This document shows, in pieces, positions 9,201 through 17,441 of a stretch of DNA of 41,786 nt. Source of the stretch: Acidobacteriota bacterium (GTDB lineage: Bacteria; Acidobacteriota; Terriglobia; 20CM-2-55-15). The stretch lies in contig QHWY01000103.1 in assembly GCA_003223875.1 (NCBI GenBank), positions 1-41,786 on the forward strand, read 5' to 3'. Numbering within the stretch: position 1 is the first letter of the stretch; every line of letters begins with the position of its first letter. The notes beneath the pieces are model-generated. The model made no database searches, had not been told where the DNA came from, and was given only the letters and a program-made list of their open reading frames with translations. The translations under genes and the position numbers were made by a program.

Positions 9201-12200
9201 TCACCTGTTCCGATTCGCGGGGTAACACGTACACTGTCGCGAGGACTCTGTATGATTCGATGAACAACCAGTCGCTAGCCATTTGCTTTGCCGCGAATAT
9301 CGCTGCGGGATCTAACACGGTAACGGCCACGTTCGGCTCCAGCGCGGGATATCGCCGTCTGCTGATTCATGAGTACGGCGGCGCCATTGCGGTAAATGCG
9401 CTGGATGTCATCGCCTCAAATATGGCGAACGGCACCACGGGTACCAACGCGATCACAAGTACCGCGGCGACGACCACTGCTCCCGGTGACCTGATCTTCG
9501 GGGCTGTAATGGATGATTCAGGAGTCAACGACATCAGTGCGGGCACAGGCTTTGTTCAGCGCCAGTCGGTCAACAACAAAGATCTGGCATCTGAAGATCA
9601 GGTACAGGGATTTGCCGGATTGATTGCTGCAACAAATACCTTCAACGCCAGTCATCGCTACATGTCCATCATGGGTGCATTCAAGGCTGCCCTTGTTCCG
9701 GACACAACGCCACCGGTGATCACCGGCGTCGCAGTGACAAGCATAGGAGGAACAAGCGCAACCATCCAGTGGACAACGAACGAGACGGCCGACAGCCAGG
9801 TGGAATACGGTCTGACGTCGAGCTACGGATCCGCGACACCTGTGAATCCTACGCTTGTGACAGCGCACGCCGTGGGAGTCGGCCCCCTGACAGAAAGCAC
9901 GAGCTACCATTATCGCGTGAAGTCGAAAGATGCCGCCGGCAACCTTGCCACGAGCGGTGATTTCACAGTTACAACCCGAGACATAACCCCGCCTGTCATC
10001 AGCGGCACAGCGGTCACCAGTATCGCAGCCACGAACGCGACGATTCAGTGGACGACTAATGAAGGTGCCGACAGCCAGGTGGAGTATGGCTTGACGACAA
10101 GTTATGGATCCACGACAACGCTCAACCCCACGCTGGTAACCTCCCACACGGTATCGCTCACTGGACTGACCGCCAGCACAACCTACCATTACCGGATCCG
10201 GTCGACGGATGCTTCCGGTAACCTTTCTCTGACCAGCGATTCTTCCATTACGACAATGAGCTCGAATGCGCCGGTCATCAGCGGCGTAACGGTCACAAGC
10301 CTTTCAGCAACAAGCGCCACGATCCAATGGACGACAAATACAGCCTCCGACAGTCAGGTGGAATACGGCCTTACGACAAGCTACGGATCGGCGACGACGC
10401 TCGACCCGGCATTCGTCACGCTGCACAGCGTGGCCATTACCGGCTTGACGGAAAGCACGACTTATCACTACCGGGTCAAATCGAAAGATCCCTCCACAAA
10501 CCTCTCCATCAGCGGCGATTTCACAGTGACCACTCCGGACATCACACCGCCCGTGATCTCAGGAGTAGTCGTGGCGACCATTGGCGGAACCAGTGCGACA
10601 ATCCAATGGACAACGAATGAAGCGTCCGACAGTCAGGTGGAATACGGCCTGACCACGAGCTATGGATCGACGACAACACTGAATCCCGCACTTGTGACAT
10701 CTCACAGTGCCGCGCTGAGTGGATTGACGGACTCCACGACTTATCACTACCGCGTAAAGTCGAAAGACGCGTCCGGCAACCTCAGTGTGAGCAGTGATTC
10801 CACCTTCACGACACTCGATGCGACGCCGCCGATTGTTTCGGGCGTGACAGTGGCGAGTATTGGCGGGACGAGCGCTAGCATCCAATGGACCACCAACGAA
10901 TCATCGGATAGCCAGGTGGAATATGGCCTCACCGCCAGCTATGGCTCCGCGACACCGCTTAATGCAACACTCGTCACCTCGCATCAGGTGTCACTTGGAG
11001 GACTCTCGGGAAGCACAACCTATCATTATCGGGTCAAGTCGAAGGATGCTGCCGGCAATCTGGCGGCGAGCGGCGATTCTACCTTCACCACATTGGATAT
11101 TACGCCGCCTGTCATCAGTGGAGTAACAGTCACCAGTATCACGGCGACCTCGGCGACGGTTACCTGGACAACGAATGAAGTATCCGACAGCCAGGCCGAT
11201 TACGGCACATCGACCGCGTACACGTCTTCCACTCCGTTAAACGCGAACCTGGTCACCAGCCACACTGCGCTGTTGACGGGACTTTCGGCCAACACTCTAT
11301 ATCACTACCGGGTGGACTCCAGAGACGCCGCCGGCAATCTGGCTTCTTCTGCCGATTTCACATTCAGCACACCGATAATCGATATGACTGCTCCTACGGT
11401 GTCCATCACCGCTCCTGCTCCAAACTCCAGTGTCACCAACACCGTGATGGTGACCGCTTCGGCAAGCGACAACGTCGGTGTTGCCTCGGTACAGTTCGTC
11501 CTCGACGGCAATAATCTTGGAAGCCCGGTCACGACTTCGCCGTACTCGATCTCCTGGAACAGCCGCACGACGGCCAATGGCACACACACGTTCACTGCTG
11601 TAGCTCGTGATACCGCCGGAAACACTGCAAGCAGCGCTCCGATTTCGGTAAATGTCAGCAATGTCCCAGTTCTTTTTGTCCAGGGTGCTGCAACGACAAA
11701 CAATGCGACGGCGACAAACATCGCACAGGCCTTCGGCAGTTCCAACACAGCTGGCAATTTCATTGTGGCCGCGGTCTCCGCGGAGAACAATCCGGCGCTC
11801 ACGTGCTCCGATTCCCAAGGTAACGCGTACAGTATCGCCACGACCCAATACGACAATATCAACAATCAGTTTCTAGCGATTTGCTACGCCCCAAATATCC
11901 GCGCGGGAGCGAACACTGTGACGGCAACGCTAAGTGCCAGTGCAGGGTACCGCCGCCTCCTGATTCATGAATATGCCGGAATCGTCTCCGTAAGTCCCGT
12001 TGACGTCACCGCCAAGAACATGGCTAATGGCAACACGTTCACTGACTCGACAATAACCACCGCAGCCCTTACAACTGTCGCAGGCGATCTGATTTTCAGC
12101 GCCGTCATGGATGATGAAGGAACGAACAACATCAGCGTCGGTACCGGTTTTACACTTCGCCAGTCGGTCAATAATAAGGACCTCGCATCTGAAGATCAGG

Positions 12201-14332
12201 TGCAGGCATCGGCGGGATCAATAGCCGGTACCTATACATTCAACGCCGGGCATCGTTATTTGGCTCAGATGGCGGCATTCAGGTCGGGCACCGCGGTTGA
12301 CGTAACGTCGCCGGTAATTAGCGGTGTAGCTGTGACGAGTGTCGGCGGCACAAGCGCAACCATCCAGTGGACCACTGATGAGGCCTCCGACACCCAGGTG
12401 GAATATGGTTTGACGGCGAGTTACGGTTCGACGACAACGCTGGATACCACGTTGCGAACCGCACACTCCGTTACAATCGGGGGGTTAACGGAGAGCACAA
12501 CCTACCACTATCGCGTGAAGTCCAAAGACGCGGCCGGTAATCTCGCCACTAGCGGCGATGCTACATTCGTAACGGCCGACATCACGCCACCGGTTATTAG
12601 CGGCGTGACTGTAACGACGTCCACAGGAACAGGCACGACAATTCAGTGGACGACGAACGAACTCTCCGACAGCCAGGTCGAATATGGCCTGACGACAAGT
12701 TATGGCTCACTGACAACTCTGGATGCGACGCTACGAACCGCCCACTCCGTGGTTCTTACCGCGTTAACCGACAGCACGACCTATCACTATCGCGTGAAGT
12801 CCAAAGACGCCGCCGGTAACCCTGCCGCCAGCCTCGACTCGACATTCATGACGGCTGACGTAACTGCGCCCGTCATCAGCGGTGTAATCGTGGTCAGTGT
12901 GGGTGGCACAAGCGCGACAATCCAGTGGACGACGAACGAAGCCTCCGACAGCCAGGTAGAATACGGCTTGACATCAAGCTACGGCTCGATGACAACTCTT
13001 GATCCAGCACTGGTCACATCGCATTCGGTCACCGTGGCCGGGCTGACAGGAAGCACGACCTATCACTACCGCGTCCGGTCGAAAGATGCGTCGGGCAATC
13101 CTGCCACCAGTCCGGATTCGACATTCGCCACGCCCGATATCACGCCCCCCGTCATCACTGGCGTCACCGCAACGACAGTCGCAGCGACGAGCGCCACGAT
13201 CCAGTGGACCACGAATGAAGTCTCCGACAGCCAGGTGGAATACGGCCTCACGTCTGCGTATGGTTCCGCCACGACGTTGAACGGTGCTCTTGTGACGGCT
13301 CATAGCATGGTGTTGTCGAACTTGTCGCCCGCGACGACCTATCACTATCGTGTCGATTCGCGAGATGCTGCCGGGAATCTGGCCACATCCGGGGATTTCA
13401 CTGTGACAACAGCCGTACTCGATACGACTCCGCCGACAATCACACTCACCAGCCCAATCAACGGCGCAACCGTCGTGGGCACCATTACTTTGACCGTAAC
13501 CGCAAGCGATAACGTTGGTGTGGGAGGCGTGCAATACTACCTCGACAATGTTCCGCTCGGCGCCGAGCAAACAGTCAGTCCATATTCAATGTCGTGGAAC
13601 ACGACGACGACAACGGATGGCGCTCACACGTTGAAAGCTGTCGCACGCGACACCACAGGTAATACCGGTCAGAGTGGCGTGATTACGGTACAGATTTCCA
13701 ACGGCGTGCCGATTTCCTTCAAACAGGCGGCGAGCAGTACCAGTGACGCCAACGCTACGACCATAAGTAGGGCGTTTACCTCGGCAGCGACCGCAGGGAA
13801 TCTGATCGTTGTCGCTGTTTCCTGGGGAAGCTCAAACACTTTGAGCTGCAGTGACACTCAGGGAAACCTGTATACGACGATTACGATCCAATATGACGAT
13901 AACAACAATCAGTCGCTGGGGATTTGTTTCGCCCCCAACATCAAAGGTGGAGCGACGACGGTCACAGCGACATTCAATGGCAGCGCACCGTATCGCCGAA
14001 TTCTCATCCACGAGTACAGCGGAATCGCAACAACAAATCCGGTTGATGTCACGAAAATAAATAATGCCAACGGGACTACCACTACCAACGGCATCACGAC
14101 GACAGCCGGAGTCACCCCGGTGAGTGGAGATCTGATATTCGCGGCGGTCATGGACGACACCGGACCAATCACAATCACGCCGGGAACCAACTTCACGCAG
14201 CGAGCATCCGTGGGCGGCGACGTGGCCACCGAGGATCTGGTGCAGACCACGGCTGGGTCAATCGCTGCCACGTGGACGTTTACCGCCCCACATCGATATC
14301 TAGCGCAAATGGTGGCATTCAAGCCCCAGTAG
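6296..14332 (+). CDS. giant secreted multidomain protein: GSDH propeller with nested esterase, Ig, FN3 x10
   Basis: About 2678 residues. I chose the ATG at 6296 because GGAG lies 9 bases upstream and it opens directly into a signal peptide (MKRRYQLTKFLLSV..., likely cut after SVFA, residue 28); a GTG lies 9 codons earlier. Order by residue: 30-145 CARDB-like beta domain; about 150-831 a glucose/sorbosone dehydrogenase propeller, interrupted at about 369-628 by an esterase-like alpha/beta hydrolase; 834-921 Ig-like; 922-1135 unnamed module; 1136-1695 six FN3; 1696-1789 Ig-like; 1790-2001 module; 2002-2375 four FN3; 2376-2469 Ig-like; 2470-2678 module. No sortase, PEP-CTERM or T9SS-type tail is evident, so it is probably released or held non-covalently. 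It may bind and modify polysaccharide or polyester (inference). It is flanked by long or convergent spacers and is probably monocistronic. Confidence 0.85.
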   Translation: MKRRYQLTKFLLSVTLIHLYLSTPSVFASLAANLTIGSYTQTSATRVSGYQYDYTYTAVITNTGPTITAVIATLTSSDANIQIIDGTLTFGDLLANSSKVSEDTFTIRQDERYPLDSSMLSWNISFFPDSSQSAMSLAPSMESALTSLNGFQDSIVFSSLTEPTVVQFASDGRVFVAEKSGIIKVYDNLSATTPTVFADLRTQVHNFGNRGLLGMVLDPNFPTNPYVYVLYSYDSAIGGTAPRWGTPGGTADPCPDVNGAGCVASARLSRLQANGNVMTGAEQVLVEDWFQQYPGQSIGALGFGPDGALYASGGDGASSAVVDTGQTGNPNNDPPNEGGALRSQDVRSPADPVTLDGTIIRVNAGTGVPLRAAASMTISAPTTDVNGVKSYSVTSVFQGPTPTIVRVLEPTSPAPGWPRRLLYVLPVEAELGATFGDGLQELRLLNVHNRYNLTLIAPSFHIAPWYGDHPTDPSRRLESFMVQDLIPFGDSFVAPGTIPQRWAIGFSKSGFGALSLILRNPNVFSAVAAWDSPAQMSTFEFADVQDTFATLENLGQYVIPTLVTNNSAPFHALNRIWISGDTSMFSSDMMQLDTQMTQAAILHTFVGGATRAHSWGSGWLNGAVTSLASNAGPADPRDPNYQRIVAYGLRNPRRVAFRPGTSELWVGDIGWTNYEEINRVANTADGVVENFGWPCSEGSGSTNYSSAGLHLCDPVVTPPPSVTPPFFAYRHDQAVVSGDACGTTGGAISGLTFYNGGNYPSLYQGALFFADASRNCIWSMVPGADGLPDPATRAIFVAGAANPYDLKTGLNGDLFYVDNAGGNIRRIQYDPTTLAVYITAPIPNSMLTNIVTINTWTSSNVSSVQFQLDGNNIGSPVTTAPYTLSWNTRTATNGGHILTAVARDTAGHTATSSPIPLSVSNTTIPIVYVQSASNTNNAAATTISQAFSASNTAGNLIVVAISWDLNTSVTCSDSRGNTYTVARTLYDSMNNQSLAICFAANIAAGSNTVTATFGSSAGYRRLLIHEYGGAIAVNALDVIASNMANGTTGTNAITSTAATTTAPGDLIFGAVMDDSGVNDISAGTGFVQRQSVNNKDLASEDQVQGFAGLIAATNTFNASHRYMSIMGAFKAALVPDTTPPVITGVAVTSIGGTSATIQWTTNETADSQVEYGLTSSYGSATPVNPTLVTAHAVGVGPLTESTSYHYRVKSKDAAGNLATSGDFTVTTRDITPPVISGTAVTSIAATNATIQWTTNEGADSQVEYGLTTSYGSTTTLNPTLVTSHTVSLTGLTASTTYHYRIRSTDASGNLSLTSDSSITTMSSNAPVISGVTVTSLSATSATIQWTTNTASDSQVEYGLTTSYGSATTLDPAFVTLHSVAITGLTESTTYHYRVKSKDPSTNLSISGDFTVTTPDITPPVISGVVVATIGGTSATIQWTTNEASDSQVEYGLTTSYGSTTTLNPALVTSHSAALSGLTDSTTYHYRVKSKDASGNLSVSSDSTFTTLDATPPIVSGVTVASIGGTSASIQWTTNESSDSQVEYGLTASYGSATPLNATLVTSHQVSLGGLSGSTTYHYRVKSKDAAGNLAASGDSTFTTLDITPPVISGVTVTSITATSATVTWTTNEVSDSQADYGTSTAYTSSTPLNANLVTSHTALLTGLSANTLYHYRVDSRDAAGNLASSADFTFSTPIIDMTAPTVSITAPAPNSSVTNTVMVTASASDNVGVASVQFVLDGNNLGSPVTTSPYSISWNSRTTANGTHTFTAVARDTAGNTASSAPISVNVSNVPVLFVQGAATTNNATATNIAQAFGSSNTAGNFIVAAVSAENNPALTCSDSQGNAYSIATTQYDNINNQFLAICYAPNIRAGANTVTATLSASAGYRRLLIHEYAGIVSVSPVDVTAKNMANGNTFTDSTITTAALTTVAGDLIFSAVMDDEGTNNISVGTGFTLRQSVNNKDLASEDQVQASAGSIAGTYTFNAGHRYLAQMAAFRSGTAVDVTSPVISGVAVTSVGGTSATIQWTTDEASDTQVEYGLTASYGSTTTLDTTLRTAHSVTIGGLTESTTYHYRVKSKDAAGNLATSGDATFVTADITPPVISGVTVTTSTGTGTTIQWTTNELSDSQVEYGLTTSYGSLTTLDATLRTAHSVVLTALTDSTTYHYRVKSKDAAGNPAASLDSTFMTADVTAPVISGVIVVSVGGTSATIQWTTNEASDSQVEYGLTSSYGSMTTLDPALVTSHSVTVAGLTGSTTYHYRVRSKDASGNPATSPDSTFATPDITPPVITGVTATTVAATSATIQWTTNEVSDSQVEYGLTSAYGSATTLNGALVTAHSMVLSNLSPATTYHYRVDSRDAAGNLATSGDFTVTTAVLDTTPPTITLTSPINGATVVGTITLTVTASDNVGVGGVQYYLDNVPLGAEQTVSPYSMSWNTTTTTDGAHTLKAVARDTTGNTGQSGVITVQISNGVPISFKQAASSTSDANATTISRAFTSAATAGNLIVVAVSWGSSNTLSCSDTQGNLYTTITIQYDDNNNQSLGICFAPNIKGGATTVTATFNGSAPYRRILIHEYSGIATTNPVDVTKINNANGTTTTNGITTTAGVTPVSGDLIFAAVMDDTGPITITPGTNFTQRASVGGDVATEDLVQTTAGSIAATWTFTAPHRYLAQMVAFKPQ
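7400..8180 (+). other. esterase-like domain nested in the propeller
   Basis: The propeller sequence runs to LDGTIIRVNAGTGVP, breaks off, and resumes about 260 residues later at YQRIVAYGLRNPRRVAFRPG, which normally follows within some 20 residues. The inserted part reads as an esterase-D/PHB-depolymerase-like hydrolase: LLYVLPVEAE strand, NLTLIAPSFHIAPWYGDHP, GFSKSGFGALSLILRNP (compare GHSMGGxGAL, nucleophile Ser after GF), and a late His in RAHSWGSGW. Boundaries are approximate. Confidence 0.7.
9059..9700 (+). repeat. unnamed ~210-residue module, copy 1
   Basis: First of three copies in the giant protein, always directly after an Ig-like domain. Shared motifs: NTAGNLIVVAISW, CSDSRGNTY, NNQSLAICFA.NI, YRRLLIHEY, GDLIFGAVMDD, SEDQVQ and ASHRYMS..AFK. 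All-beta and probably a jelly roll; a carbohydrate-binding role is a guess. Confidence 0.75.
9701..11380 (+). repeat. six tandem FN3 repeats
   Basis: Six repeats of about 93 residues (280 bases). Each begins D.TPPVISGV, has TSATIQWTTNE..DSQVEYGL in the middle and ends YHYRVKSKDAAGNLA....F.T. The third starts SSNAPVIS and the sixth is the most divergent (DSQADYGTSTAYTSS). They are probably spacers that hold catalytic and binding modules apart. Confidence 0.9.
11663..12298 (+). repeat. unnamed ~210-residue module, copy 2
   Basis: Second copy, after the Ig-like domain at 11381-11662. It is closest to copy 1: the segment RQSVNNKDLASEDQVQ is identical in protein but differs at six third-codon positions between 9560-9607 and 12158-12205. 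Confidence 0.75.
12299..13420 (+). repeat. four tandem FN3 repeats
   Basis: Second FN3 block, four repeats of about 93 residues with the same signatures as the first block (SDSQVEYGLT, TTYHYRVKSKDA). Together with the following Ig-like domain and module it mirrors the first block, suggesting segmental duplication of an FN3(n)-Ig-module unit. Confidence 0.9.
13703..14329 (+). repeat. unnamed ~210-residue module, copy 3
   Basis: C-terminal copy, after the Ig-like domain at 13421-13702. It keeps SDTQGNLY, NNQSLGICFAPNI, APYRRILIHEYSGI, GDLIFAAVMDD and APHRYLAQMVAFKPQ, and ends the protein. Confidence 0.75.
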
Positions 14333-14479
14333 CTGGCATCCATCCTTTCGAGCTGCGCAACGCCCGGTTTACTGACCCGCCTCAAGAAGCTGCTGGAACG
14401 GGAATTCCGGCCTACCGCTTAGGCTTTTTGTCGTGCCGGTGCCAAATCGATCACGCCGTTAGACCTCATCGGCGCCGAA

Positions 14480-16585
14480 TCACTGTGGCGCGCGCGCGGC
14501 ACGGAACATGAGAAATCCGAGCACCGCCAAGAGGAAGACCGCCCACAGATCGCTCACGGGATTGTCCCAGGCCGGCATCAGGCGCAAGAGCAGCGCGATG
14601 TCCGGATGCAACAAAGTGTTCGCATCAAACCCCGGCAGAAATCCCTGCATCGCAGCGAAGATGCCGACAATCGAGGCGCCGGCGATCAGCCCTGAACAGA
14701 ACAGTGTCCCCTCTTTTTCAGCCTCGTCGTCGGGAGGCCGGAGGTAAATCTTGTCGCATAGTTTCCGCACGATGCCGCCAAGGAACACAGGCATAGTTGA
14801 CGAAAGTGGGAGGTACACACCGACGGCAAAGGTTAGCGATCCGAAACCGAGCAACTCCATGAACAGCGCAATCGCCACACCGATCAAAATTAGATTCCAC
14901 GGCAGGCGGTGCGTCAGCAGACCGTCGATGACAACCGACATGAGGCGGGCCTGTGGTGCCGGAAATCGCGGGCCGCCGACTCCGTCTTGCCGAAAGTGCT
15001 CGGCCTTGCCAGACGATTCATTCACCAGGTACACGCCGGGTTTCATGCCGGACGGCACCTCATTCTGCGCGAGTCGTACATAGCGGTATGTCCGGCCGTC
15101 CGTGCGGCTGGTGATGGTGTCGGCGTGGTCGATCAATTCTTGCTTGACCGTGAACGGTTGGTCCAGGGGCTTCTGGATAGCGTCGGCGTTGTTCAGTCCA
15201 TACGCGGTCCAACCCACCGCCAGCACCGAGGCGAGCACTCCGATCAGCAGTGCCCCTTGCTGTCGCACCGGAGTGGACCCGACGAGGAACCCCGTCTTCA
15301 GATCCTGCGAGCACGTACCCGCATTCGAGATCGCGATGCACACCACTGCGCCAATCATCAGGGCGAGCCGGCTGTATGCGGAACCTTCCCAACCGACGGC
15401 CAGGAAAACGGCGCATGTGGCCATTAAAACACCGATCGTCATACCGGACAGCGGAGACGATGTGGAGCCGACCTCGCCCGTGATTCGCGACGAAACCACC
15501 GAAAACAGGAAGCCGAGTACGAGGATGAGGACGGCCCCGAGCAAGTTCATTTTGAAGAGCGGCATCGCGGTGATGAACCCAACGATCGCCAGAGCGCCGC
15601 CGACCAGCACCGGTGTCGGCGTGTCGCGGTCTGTGCGAACGCTGGCGGCTTGTCCCGCGCCGCCCGTCAGTGACCGCGCCGACGCTCGAATCGATGACAC
15701 AATCACCGGCAGCGCCCGGATCAATCCGAAGATGCCGCCCGTCGCCACCGCACCCGCTCCGATGTGCCGCACGTATTGGTCCCACACGTCGGCCGGCTGC
15801 ATGTTGCGAATTAGTTCGGTGGCCGGCTCCAGTGGCTCGCTTGATCCAGAACCGAACAAGACGATTATGGGCACGAGAATCAACGACGCGAGCAAGCTGC
15901 CGGAGACCATGATCATCGACGTGCGATAGCCGATAATGTATCCGACGCCAAGCAACGTCGGATCAATGTCGCACGCGAGGCTGGCGCCTTTGAAGAACGC
16001 GATGCTGCGGCTGAGGGTCCCCTTCACGCCGCCCAGCAGCCCCTGAAACGCCTTGAACGTAGCCCCGACCGCCATCCCCGCAAACACCTTCCGCGCCGAC
16101 ATGCCCCCCTTTTCACCCGCAATCAATATCTCCGCACATGCCTTGCCTTCGGGATAACGGAGAACTCCGTGCTCCTTCACGATGAGATAACGCCGCAGCG
16201 GCACCATCATCAGCACGCCAAGCATGCCGCCGGTGAGCGCGATCAGCGTGCTCAATTCCACTCGCAGCGGATAGCCGAGAAAAATCAGCGCCGGCACGGT
16301 GAACACCAGTGCCGCAGCGACGGATTCGCCCGCCGAACCGACTGTCTGCGCGATGTTGTGCTCCAGAATCGCTCGCTCGTGGTGTCGCTGCCGCAACAGA
16401 GCGATCGCAATGACAGCGATCGGCACGGACGCCGACACCGTTAAGCCGACGCGCAGCGCCAGGTAGGTGGACGAGGCTCCGAACACAATCCCAAGCACCG
16501 CGCCCAGCAGCACAGCCCGGAGCGTTAATTCCGGCGGCTGCTCATCCGCCAAGACATGCGGTTGGAAGCCGGCGCCGCCGCTCAT
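14480..16585 (-). CDS. OPT family oligopeptide transporter (first copy)
   Basis: Inner-membrane transporter of 701 residues with many hydrophobic helices. Family signatures are visible: AVLLGAVLGIVFGASSTYLALRVG at the N-terminus, HNIAQTVGSAGESVAAALVF, LRYPEGKACAEILIAGEKGG (the conserved PEG-type loop), LGVGYIIGYRTSMIMVSGSL, and AGTCSQDLKTGFLVGSTPVRQQ. OPT proteins import oligopeptides or metal chelates by proton symport; the substrate is not predictable here. Between two late helices sits a hydrophilic stretch of about 90 residues (KQELIDHADTITSRTDGRTY onward) that the second OPT copy lacks. It converges with the giant gene and is visibly G+C rich. Start is the ATG at 16585. Confidence 0.9.
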   Translation of the reverse strand: MSGGAGFQPHVLADEQPPELTLRAVLLGAVLGIVFGASSTYLALRVGLTVSASVPIAVIAIALLRQRHHERAILEHNIAQTVGSAGESVAAALVFTVPALIFLGYPLRVELSTLIALTGGMLGVLMMVPLRRYLIVKEHGVLRYPEGKACAEILIAGEKGGMSARKVFAGMAVGATFKAFQGLLGGVKGTLSRSIAFFKGASLACDIDPTLLGVGYIIGYRTSMIMVSGSLLASLILVPIIVLFGSGSSEPLEPATELIRNMQPADVWDQYVRHIGAGAVATGGIFGLIRALPVIVSSIRASARSLTGGAGQAASVRTDRDTPTPVLVGGALAIVGFITAMPLFKMNLLGAVLILVLGFLFSVVSSRITGEVGSTSSPLSGMTIGVLMATCAVFLAVGWEGSAYSRLALMIGAVVCIAISNAGTCSQDLKTGFLVGSTPVRQQGALLIGVLASVLAVGWTAYGLNNADAIQKPLDQPFTVKQELIDHADTITSRTDGRTYRYVRLAQNEVPSGMKPGVYLVNESSGKAEHFRQDGVGGPRFPAPQARLMSVVIDGLLTHRLPWNLILIGVAIALFMELLGFGSLTFAVGVYLPLSSTMPVFLGGIVRKLCDKIYLRPPDDEAEKEGTLFCSGLIAGASIVGIFAAMQGFLPGFDANTLLHPDIALLLRLMPAWDNPVSDLWAVFLLAVLGFLMFRAARAPQ

Positions 16586-16598
16586 GATTGGCTAGTGA

Positions 16599-16815
16599 CG
16601 CATTCCCCTCCTCGCAGAGGAGGGGAGGCGCGACAGCCAGGGGGCTGGCGCGCCGGCGTGGTCAGTGCGGCAACACTCGATGGTACGCCGGTCTGATATT
16701 GAGGCTTCGCCCTGTCGGGCTCGCGCTTCGCGCCACCCTGTCTGCGCCGCTTCGGTGGCTTCGCGGCGTTTTCTTAATGGCGCAGCCACCCCCCCTCTGC
16801 GAGGAGGGGAATGCG
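16599..16815. mobile_element. 217-base MITE-like element with terminal hairpins
   Basis: The ends CGCATTCCCCTCCTCGCAGA (from 16599) and its near-exact reverse complement (to 16815) are terminal inverted repeats of about 24 bases; each is itself a CCCCTCCTC-GAGGAGGGG hairpin. The interior is G+C rich with GGCGCGACAGCC-type and GCTTCGCGCC-type stems. It encodes nothing convincing. A related partial copy lies at 22991-23066. It separates the OPT gene from the cupin gene. Confidence 0.65.
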
Positions 16816-16844
16816 GCTTTTTAATTACGAAACGCAACACTAGC

Positions 16845-17315
16845 TTATTTTTCCTCGGCAGGAGTATTTGTCGCCGGTCCCATACCGACAATCTGTAGTA
16901 CACAGGGCTCATCCTTTGCGCCGTCGTAGTGGATTTCTTTGCCGTAATGAATAACGAAGCTGCCCGCTGGAACGGGCTTGAAGCCGGCAGGATCATACTT
17001 AGGACCGGTATTCACCCACCATGTTCCCGAAAGTACTGTAACGTAACGATCGTTCGGATGGAAATGTGGACGGCTGTTATGATGCGGAAGCCACTTTTGA
17101 AGAATCACATAAAGTCCGGGCTTGTTCGGATCGCCCAACAATACTGCTGTCTCAGCGCCGGCGTTCGGATTCGAAACCCATTTGATATCTTTCGGAAGCT
17201 GTATCGTAATCGCTTTTGGATCGAGATCCGCAGCATTCGAAACACCGATCCACATAAATAAGGTCGTCATCAGGACCAACCGGATCATCCAGCCTGTCGT
17301 CAGAAAACCGCGCAT
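16845..17315 (-). CDS. secreted cupin-domain protein
   Basis: Small exported protein of 156 residues. A signal peptide (MIRLVLMTTLFMWIGVSNA, after a short basic start) is followed by a single cupin barrel: ILQKWLPHHNSRPHFHPNDR carries the metal-ligand histidines of cupin motif 1, and GSFVIHYGKEIHYDG is motif 2 with a further His. Such proteins bind a divalent metal; some are enzymes or sensors, and this one has no assigned reaction. The ribosome binding site AGGAGGG is strong and well spaced from the ATG. It looks less G+C rich than the two OPT genes on either side, so it may not share their history. Confidence 0.8.
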   Translation of the reverse strand: MRGFLTTGWMIRLVLMTTLFMWIGVSNAADLDPKAITIQLPKDIKWVSNPNAGAETAVLLGDPNKPGLYVILQKWLPHHNSRPHFHPNDRYVTVLSGTWWVNTGPKYDPAGFKPVPAGSFVIHYGKEIHYDGAKDEPCVLQIVGMGPATNTPAEEK

Positions 17316-17338
17316 CTGCCCTCCTTTTAGTTCTCGGT

Positions 17339-17367
17339 AGAGTAATACGCGCCCGATCCACGGTCAA
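17339..17367 (-). promoter_or_regulatory. candidate promoter of the cupin gene
   Basis: Reading the minus strand: TTGACC (17367-17362), 17 bases, TACTCT (17344-17339). Transcription would start about 17 bases before the ATG at 17315, just leaving room for the strong AGGAGGG. Confidence 0.35.
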
Positions 17368-17382
17368 TGTAGACTGATAAAT

Positions 17383-17407
17383 CACCCTCTCTCAGAGGGA
17401 GAGGGTA
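17383..17407. repeat. small palindrome ACCCTCTC/GAGAGGGT
   Basis: An 8-base stem, ACCCTCTC and GAGAGGGT, around a short loop in the divergent spacer between the cupin and the second OPT gene. It resembles the terminal hairpins of the CCCCTCCT element family but with altered sequence; it could be a solo end. Confidence 0.35.
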
Positions 17408-17441
17408 GAATCATGCTTATTGTCCGGAGGACCCTATCGCG

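Noticed and set aside
9701..13420. Regular repeats of about 280 bases that might suggest a CRISPR or satellite array
   Set aside because: The repeats are in frame, encode FN3 domains with conserved residues, and are far too long and divergent for CRISPR.
9518..13570. Long minus-strand frames across the FN3 and module region, some resembling each other
   Set aside because: They are antisense shadows of the repeats; their mutual likeness follows from the repeated sense strand. No starts or ribosome binding sites fit.
15060..15929. Frames of 241 and 275 codons overlapping the first OPT gene
   Set aside because: Arg- and Pro-rich shadow translations caused by high G+C; the OPT frame explains the region.
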